This document shows positions 6,730 through 10,074 of a stretch of 10,074 nucleotides of DNA, in pieces; the stretch's first letter is position 1; every line of letters begins with the position of its first letter. The DNA is from a bacterium. GTDB lineage: Archaea > Thermoproteota > Nitrososphaeria > Nitrososphaerales > CADDZS01. The DNA lies in the NCBI GenBank assembly GCA_027310845.1, contig DAIDAB010000013.1, positions 1 to 10,074 of the forward strand. Reading direction: 5' to 3'. The translations under genes and the position numbers were made by a program. Below the pieces are notes generated by a model. It had not been told where the DNA came from, made no database searches, and worked only from the letters and a program-made list of their open reading frames with translations.

Positions 6730-6833
6730 GGTCGTGCAAAAATCTTTACTGCGAGCTAAATCCAAGCGCAAGAGTTTACGTCAGAACCAGGTGTTGTCGC
6801 TTCTGTAATTATTTGGCGGGCGTGATAAAATGA
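6726..6833 (+). CDS. 35-residue cysteine-rich zinc-finger-like microprotein
   Basis: The ATG at 6726 overlaps the TGA of the duplicated HExxH gene (ATGA), the usual arrangement for translational coupling. The product has Cys4 and Cys9, then Cys23, Cys24 and Cys27 in RCCRFCNYLAG, a layout of two cysteine knuckles about 14 residues apart that could hold one zinc ion. It is basic, with no signal peptide. Small zinc-finger proteins are common in archaea, often as protein or nucleic-acid adaptors. A role alongside the HExxH protein is inferred only from the overlap. Its own TGA overlaps a following ATG in the same way. Short length makes chance possible, but five cysteines in 35 residues plus the overlap favour a real gene. 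Confidence 0.55.
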   Translation: MRSCKNLYCELNPSARVYVRTRCCRFCNYLAGVIK

Positions 6834-7213
6834 AGCGCCATGTCGTGTCATTCGTAGCTTATGGGCACAAGTAAGGTCATGGGAGTGAACTAGTTGTTCC
6901 GATTTCTATCCAATCAGTTTCGCCTAGTTTGCCATACAATATTTTGAATATTGGAGACGGTGGCGGCGAAGAAAACTTTGTCGTAACTTTCTATGTTTTG
7001 CAGGGCAATACCTATGATGGCGCACTTGCATTGACTCTTCAAATATCAGGCGACTAGGCACAATTTAATCTTCGTCAACCCAACTCTTCTGATGGACTGA
7101 TTATCATTGCTGATGATCATATGCCGGGTTCTAATAGCTGCGGAGCTCACTTTGTTGTGCTGATTTTGTCTGATGGGTTTGCAGTAAATGAAAGTTATCG
7201 TCTATGCGAGTAA
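6830..7213 (+). pseudogene. 128-codon frame broken by in-frame TAA and TAG
   Basis: A single frame runs from an ATG at 6830 (overlapping the microprotein stop as ATGA) to a TAA at 7211, interrupted by TAA (6872-6874) and TAG (7055-7057). The pieces are MKRHVVSFVAYGHK, then 60 residues including ELVVPISIQSVSPSLPYNIL and ENFVVTFYVLQGNTYDGALA, then 51 including GLIIIADDHMPGSNSCGAHF and ending RLCE. They read as one beta-rich, possibly exterior domain with two late cysteines. No long ORF results from any piece. The simplest view is a gene killed by two point nonsense changes with no frameshift, so decay may be recent. The PadR-like gene here ends in TAG, which argues against TAG being a sense codon. 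The family is not recognised. Confidence 0.5.
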
Positions 7214-7251
7214 GTACGGAACCTATCCCCTAATCATTTGGTGAAGAAACC

Positions 7252-7398
7252 ATGTCAGAATCTCACACTTTTAACTGCACAAGATGCGGGTCAGAAATAA
7301 TATGGCTAAGAAGCCATTTTGCGAGGGATGGAATCGTATCGTGGTCTCCTTACAACCTCAGCGGCTCTCATCACAGTTGCTCCAGCAGCAGCTCTTAA
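7252..7398 (+). CDS. 48-residue zinc-ribbon-like protein
   Basis: The ATG is preceded by GGTGA with a 7-nt spacer, a good ribosome binding site. The product starts MSESHTFNCTRCGSEIIWLR and carries Cys9-x2-Cys12-Gly, then a stretch with DGIVSWSPYNLSG and a final GSHHSC (His40, His41, Cys43) before a serine tail. CxxCG followed some 25-30 residues later by Pro-Asn-x-x-Gly-x-x-His-x-Cys is a pattern I know from small one-zinc ribbon proteins, so zinc binding by Cys9, Cys12, His and Cys43 is likely. Its function is unknown; nucleic-acid or protein binding is usual for such folds. The gene stands alone between a broken gene and a spacer. Confidence 0.6.
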   Translation: MSESHTFNCTRCGSEIIWLRSHFARDGIVSWSPYNLSGSHHSCSSSSS

Positions 7399-7727
7399 AT
7401 CGAATATTGCAAGTAAGACAAAAGATAGAGATTTCTCTAGTGTCTTTGTCGCTCTGCTATTAATCCGAGAGCTCCAGCATAGACAACGCCGGAGTACAGT
7501 GTCAGCTCTAACAGCATTGATTGATTGCGAAAGGCAGACGGAACAGGTTGATGCTTGAGAACCAAAAATTCTTTGAACTCTCTTTGTGGTTACTTTTTTC
7601 CTTGAGGATGTTCAGAATGTACTCCATTATGAAATTGAGGCGAGGGGGTTGAATTGTTCGTTTGCTTTTGGACATGATCCTCTTGCTGAAAAGACATATT
7701 TCACCTCTAGGCATGCCAGTTTGATCC
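7399..7727. other. Spacer with no convincing gene
   Basis: Reading frames open here on both strands, but they overlap the epimerase start or the zinc-ribbon gene and have no recognisable domain. The AT-rich end just before the epimerase contains its probable promoter. Confidence 0.35.
7693..7701 (+). promoter_or_regulatory. Possible TATA box of the epimerase gene
   Basis: GACATATTT follows a purine-rich GAAAA and lies about 31 nt before the ATG at 7728. The distance suits a transcript with a very short leader, in line with the weak Shine-Dalgarno signal there. Confidence 0.3.
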
Positions 7728-8672
7728 ATGCCCACTTTTGGAAGAGTCCTCGTAACAGGAGGAGCCGGTTTTATCGGAAGCCACATTGTGGACTATCTCA
7801 TCGAAAATGGTTGTGAAGTGGTGGTTCTGGATGATTTCTCAAGCGGAAGCTTGGACAATCTTAGGAACGCCATCCAATCCAAGATGCTGAAGATAGTGAA
7901 GGGCAGCATCATGGACGAGGACAAGGTAAAGGAAGCGCACAATGATGTCGAAGTCGTATTTCATGAAGCTTCGATAGTCAGCGTACAAAGGAGCAGATCT
8001 GAACCTGAATTTACAAACAAGATCAATGTTGAGGGCACTCGACGAATATTGGCACAATCTAGCAGAGTCGGCGTCAAAAGAGTGGTGCTTGCTTCTTCTG
8101 CAGCAGTTTATGGTGACCCGCCTTCGCTTCCCGTGTTGGAGACGACGCCTACTGTCCCGATTTCTCCTTACGGAATTAGCAAACTCAATGCAGAAAGAGA
8201 ATGCATGGAGGCATCGAACTTGACTGGTTTGGAGACAGTCATCCTCAGATACTTCAATGTCTATGGACCAAGGTCTGTGGAAGGGCATGATGGCGGCGTC
8301 ATCACTGAGTTCGCCAATAGGATCAGGTCAGGCAAGAGCCTGATAATTTATGGCGATGGAAATCAAACTAGGGATTTCGTATTCGTCAACGATGTTGTCC
8401 AAGCGAATATACTGGCAATGGGAAAACGTGGTGCCTCTGGGAAGTGTTTCAATGTTGGGAGCGGGAACTACATTTCAATTCGAGAGCTTGCGGAGCTCGA
8501 AGCAAGGATCTTGTCTGACGGTCATACTTCTGTTGGCTTTGAGAATATGCCATCAGTTCCGGGCGACGTTGTTCACAGTTATTGCGACATATCATACATT
8601 CGCAGTGAATTGAGGTATGAACCGAAATTCTCTCTCGATGCAGGATTGAGGCAGTATTTTGCAGTAATTTGA
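7728..8672 (+). CDS. NAD-dependent sugar-nucleotide epimerase (GalE-like SDR)
   Basis: A 314-residue extended short-chain dehydrogenase, of normal length. The N-terminal Rossmann motif is VLVTGGAGFIGSHIVDYL (7-24) with the GxxGxxG at 11-17. Asp35-Asp36 (VVVLDDFSSG) bind the NAD ribose. SSAAVYGD (123-130) and Tyr148-x3-Lys152 (PYGISK) form the catalytic set, followed by ILRYFNVYGPRS and DFVFVNDVV, both typical of UDP-glucose or UDP-GlcNAc 4-epimerases and related dehydratases. The reaction is most likely C4 epimerisation of a UDP-sugar in the cytoplasm, feeding surface glycan or protein glycosylation; the exact sugar cannot be read from the sequence. A glycosyltransferase follows 187 nt downstream on the same strand. 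The start is the only ATG close to the Rossmann motif. Confidence 0.92.
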   Translation: MPTFGRVLVTGGAGFIGSHIVDYLIENGCEVVVLDDFSSGSLDNLRNAIQSKMLKIVKGSIMDEDKVKEAHNDVEVVFHEASIVSVQRSRSEPEFTNKINVEGTRRILAQSSRVGVKRVVLASSAAVYGDPPSLPVLETTPTVPISPYGISKLNAERECMEASNLTGLETVILRYFNVYGPRSVEGHDGGVITEFANRIRSGKSLIIYGDGNQTRDFVFVNDVVQANILAMGKRGASGKCFNVGSGNYISIRELAELEARILSDGHTSVGFENMPSVPGDVVHSYCDISYIRSELRYEPKFSLDAGLRQYFAVI

Positions 8673-8859
8673 ATCGAATCGTTCAACCCACTGCCTATTT
8701 CCCTTCTCCATGATCGAAAAGCCGTCGCTAAGGAAGCCGTGGAGCATGAGGAATGGTGAGAAGGTACGTGAGATTTTGTAGAATGTGATCCAGTCAAAGG
8801 AACCTAGAAATATCTCCTCGTTGGCCGTTGCAATAAGGTCTTGAAAAGAAGAGGTCAAC
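8673..8859. other. Spacer between epimerase and glycosyltransferase
   Basis: No supported gene. The minus strand is open throughout but starts inside the glycosyltransferase and ends inside the epimerase. The plus strand shows a short frame (SMIEKPSLRKPWSMRNGEKV) soon stopped by TAG. The gap may hold the remains of a lost gene of the glycan cluster. Confidence 0.3.
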
Positions 8860-9420
8860 TTGCCCCACGTTACGGTCATAATGCCGAACTATAACAAAGC
8901 CAGATTCATTGCACAATCCATCCAGAGCGTCTTGGATCAAACCTTCACTGACTTTGAACTCTTAGTGGTTGATGATGGATCAATGGATACGTCAGTATCA
9001 ATCACAAATGAATTTGCAAAGAACGACAAGAGAATCAAGATTGTTATGAACAAGAAGAACAGGGGACAATCCTACACACTCAACCGTGGGATCAGCGCCG
9101 CCACTGGTGAATTCGTTTGCTTTATTGATTCGGATGATATCTTCAGGCCAACTAGGCTCGAGAAGTTGGTAGGCTCTTTGGAGAACGCAAAAAGCTCCGT
9201 CGGATACACCGATGTCTTCTTAATGGATCAGGATGGGCACACAACAACTGAATCCTTCTTAGGTACAAAGAGATTGCCTCCTGCGGGGTACGCTTACCCT
9301 CATTTTCTGACAGAATGGGGTTGGGGTCTTGGAGTCTTTATGTGCCACATCTCGGTCATTCGGGAAATTGGATTTTTTGATGAATCCTTGCATGGGGAAA
9401 TGACCTCTACTACGTCTTGA
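8860..9420 (+). CDS. Glycosyltransferase family 2, N-terminal part (frameshifted)
   Basis: Residues 1-180 are a GT-A catalytic domain of inverting family 2. HVTVIMPNYNKARFIAQSIQ opens the nucleotide-binding fold, VVDDGSMD (36-43) contacts the UDP moiety, NRGQSYTLNRGISAATGEFV follows, and FIDSDD (88-93) is the DxD metal site. The TTG start has GAGGT just upstream and gives a complete first beta strand; an ATG seven codons in would remove it. The frame breaks after FFDESLHGE: one missing base in AAA (9398-9400) turns the expected END-LYYVLRL into MTSTTS and a TGA. The domain would add a sugar from a nucleotide donor to a glycan or lipid carrier on the inner membrane face, probably in one pathway with the upstream epimerase. 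Confidence 0.85.
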   Translation: MPHVTVIMPNYNKARFIAQSIQSVLDQTFTDFELLVVDDGSMDTSVSITNEFAKNDKRIKIVMNKKNRGQSYTLNRGISAATGEFVCFIDSDDIFRPTRLEKLVGSLENAKSSVGYTDVFLMDQDGHTTTESFLGTKRLPPAGYAYPHFLTEWGWGLGVFMCHISVIREIGFFDESLHGEMTSTTS

Positions 9421-9791
9421 GGCTTACGGAAAACCACAAGATCTTTCTAATACCGGAGGCGCTCTATGGGTACAGGATGCATAGCCAGAGCATGACCAGT
9501 TCAATCTCCGAAAAGACGAAAGGCGACGCGTACATTCGAATTTTGGGAGGTAACCTAGCTCGGAACTGGAAGAGTCTGGACGAGATAACGAAACTCCGAG
9601 TGATCGAGCGGATCAGGGACCTTGCTAGAAAGTCGGGACTGAGGGCGAAGTATCTCAAATGGTCTATTGATCCTTCCTATCTCCGACTAAGATTGTCTCG
9701 CCTGTCCAACCGAATCACTCGACGGGTTGAGATGAAAATATTCGATGCAACTCGCTCTAAGGCCCATAAAGTGGAACTAGCAAGTGATTGA
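9417..9791 (+). CDS. Glycosyltransferase family 2, C-terminal part (frameshifted)
   Basis: This frame continues the preceding gene. RLTENHKIFLIPEALYGYRM, followed by HSQSMT, is the usual end of the family 2 acceptor region, then a basic helical tail of about 90 residues. Joining the frames by adding one A at 9398-9400 gives about 310 residues and restores ENDLYYVLRLTENHK, where Glu-Asn-Asp replaces the common ED/EDYD acceptor motif. A TTG at 9417 overlaps the upstream TGA (TTGA), so reinitiation is formally possible, but the fragment alone lacks the donor site and could not act as an enzyme. It is either a real frameshift mutation or an error in a short A run after GGGG. Confidence 0.75.
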   Translation: MRLTENHKIFLIPEALYGYRMHSQSMTSSISEKTKGDAYIRILGGNLARNWKSLDEITKLRVIERIRDLARKSGLRAKYLKWSIDPSYLRLRLSRLSNRITRRVEMKIFDATRSKAHKVELASD

Positions 9792-9802
9792 TAGGATGAT
9801 TC

Positions 9803-9928
9803 GGTAGAATCTGCTGGGTTGTTCACTATCACTGTAAGCGTGTGATAATCGCCAACTAAAAGTGGTGTTCCACGTGCTAGTTCCTTTGTTGCTAAGCTCA
9901 AGTCAACGGAGAGGACGCCTGCGAAGAG
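9803..9928 (-). pseudogene. CARDB-like domain fragment
   Basis: On the minus strand, after a TAA at 9931-9929, the frame reads LFAGVLSVDLSLATKELARG, TPLLVGDYHTLTVIVNNPAD and STES. The layout VDLSL, then LLVGD, then TLTVIVNNPAD is that of CARDB or similar beta-sandwich domains on archaeal surface proteins. The frame continues into the antisense of the glycosyltransferase end, where it loses this character. There is no signal peptide and no intact start. It looks like a remnant left by deletion or rearrangement, though a chance frame is not excluded. Confidence 0.35.
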
Positions 9929-10035
9929 TTACAGCTCAGAGGGCTTGAGTGCCGGTAGCATGGTCGACCTCTAGGCGTCCCAGCATTGCGACGCTAGCTT
10001 TTTCTGTCTCAAATTAGGCATTCGAGCTCGGGACA

Positions 10036-10074
10036 ATGGCCGACGTGACACTTGGGAGGTTGATCGAATTGATA
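10036..10074 (+). CDS. Possible start of a gene cut by the window end
   Basis: ATG opens a frame MADVTLGRLIELI that runs off the window. An AAATTA stretch centred about 22 nt upstream could be a TATA box for a leaderless message. Only 13 codons are visible, so the product is unknown. Confidence 0.35.
   Translation, partial: MADVTLGRLIELI

Noticed and set aside
1607..7057. TAG as a sense codon (pyrrolysine), since both broken frames contain an in-frame TAG
   Set aside because: The same frames also contain TAA, TGA or shifts, and the PadR-like gene ends in TAG, so ordinary decay explains it better.
7437..7517. 26-residue minus-strand hydrophobic peptide (MLLELTLYSGVVYAGALGLI)
   Set aside because: It looks like a short membrane segment, but it has no ribosome binding site, is too short to judge, and no neighbour supports it.
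7508..7786. Minus-strand frame of 92 residues across the epimerase start
   Set aside because: Its N-terminal part is the exact antisense of the epimerase Rossmann motif, and the rest shows no domain or ribosome binding site.
7586..7816. Plus-strand 76-residue frame from GTG overlapping the epimerase start
   Set aside because: It overlaps the epimerase by about 90 nt in another frame and shows no domain.
8592..8879. Minus-strand 95-residue frame between epimerase and glycosyltransferase
   Set aside because: It starts within the glycosyltransferase and ends within the epimerase, both clearly coding on the plus strand. Part of its middle looks protein-like, but no family is recognised.
1..10074. 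tRNA, rRNA, CRISPR array or insertion sequence
   Set aside because: I found no tRNA T-arm pattern, no regularly spaced repeats, and no transposase motif or terminal repeats bounding any segment.

Overview
The window looks archaeal, most likely from a TACK-type soil or sediment lineage such as a Nitrososphaerota relative. This is inference from gene style, because no rRNA or marker gene is present. The clues are an A/T-rich TATA-like element about 29 nt before a GTG start (vapB), frequent TTG and GTG starts, a PadR-type regulator, a VapBC pair, and exported proteins with an Asn-X-Ser/Thr-rich ectodomain, a Ser/Thr linker and a C-terminal membrane anchor. The density is low for an archaeon: intact genes alternate with gene remains and poorly coding spacers, as in an accessory region undergoing turnover.

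Layout. Positions 1-485 hold repeats and one doubtful small minus-strand frame. An exported beta-rich protein (486-1232, +) ends at a perfect 10-bp hairpin followed by a T-rich tract. Directly behind it lies a 5'-truncated, multiply broken relic of another exported protein (about 1302-1889, +). A PadR-like regulator (1922-2305, -) is followed by a 0.5 kb spacer with one weak ORF. Next comes a large membrane-anchored, six-hairpin-glycosidase-like surface protein (2828-4759, +). Convergent to it is a VapB-VapC toxin-antitoxin pair (5404 down to 4814, -).

The most unusual block is 5662-7398 (+). A protein made of two copies of one domain carries HELFH in the first copy and has lost it in the second. 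Its stop overlaps (ATGA) the start of a 35-residue cysteine-rich microprotein, whose own stop overlaps (ATGA) the start of a 128-codon frame broken by an in-frame TAA and TAG. A separate 48-residue zinc-ribbon-like protein follows. Neither microprotein is a long ORF, and both are easily missed.

The right end is a glycan-synthesis segment: an NAD-dependent sugar-nucleotide epimerase (7728-8672) and a family 2 glycosyltransferase (8860-9791) split by a one-base shift at the conserved acidic motif. Beyond it are a CARDB-like remnant on the minus strand and the possible start of a gene leaving the window. A common theme is the cell surface: exported proteins, a possible glycan-active ectodomain, and enzymes for making surface sugars. 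That these genes work together is inference only.
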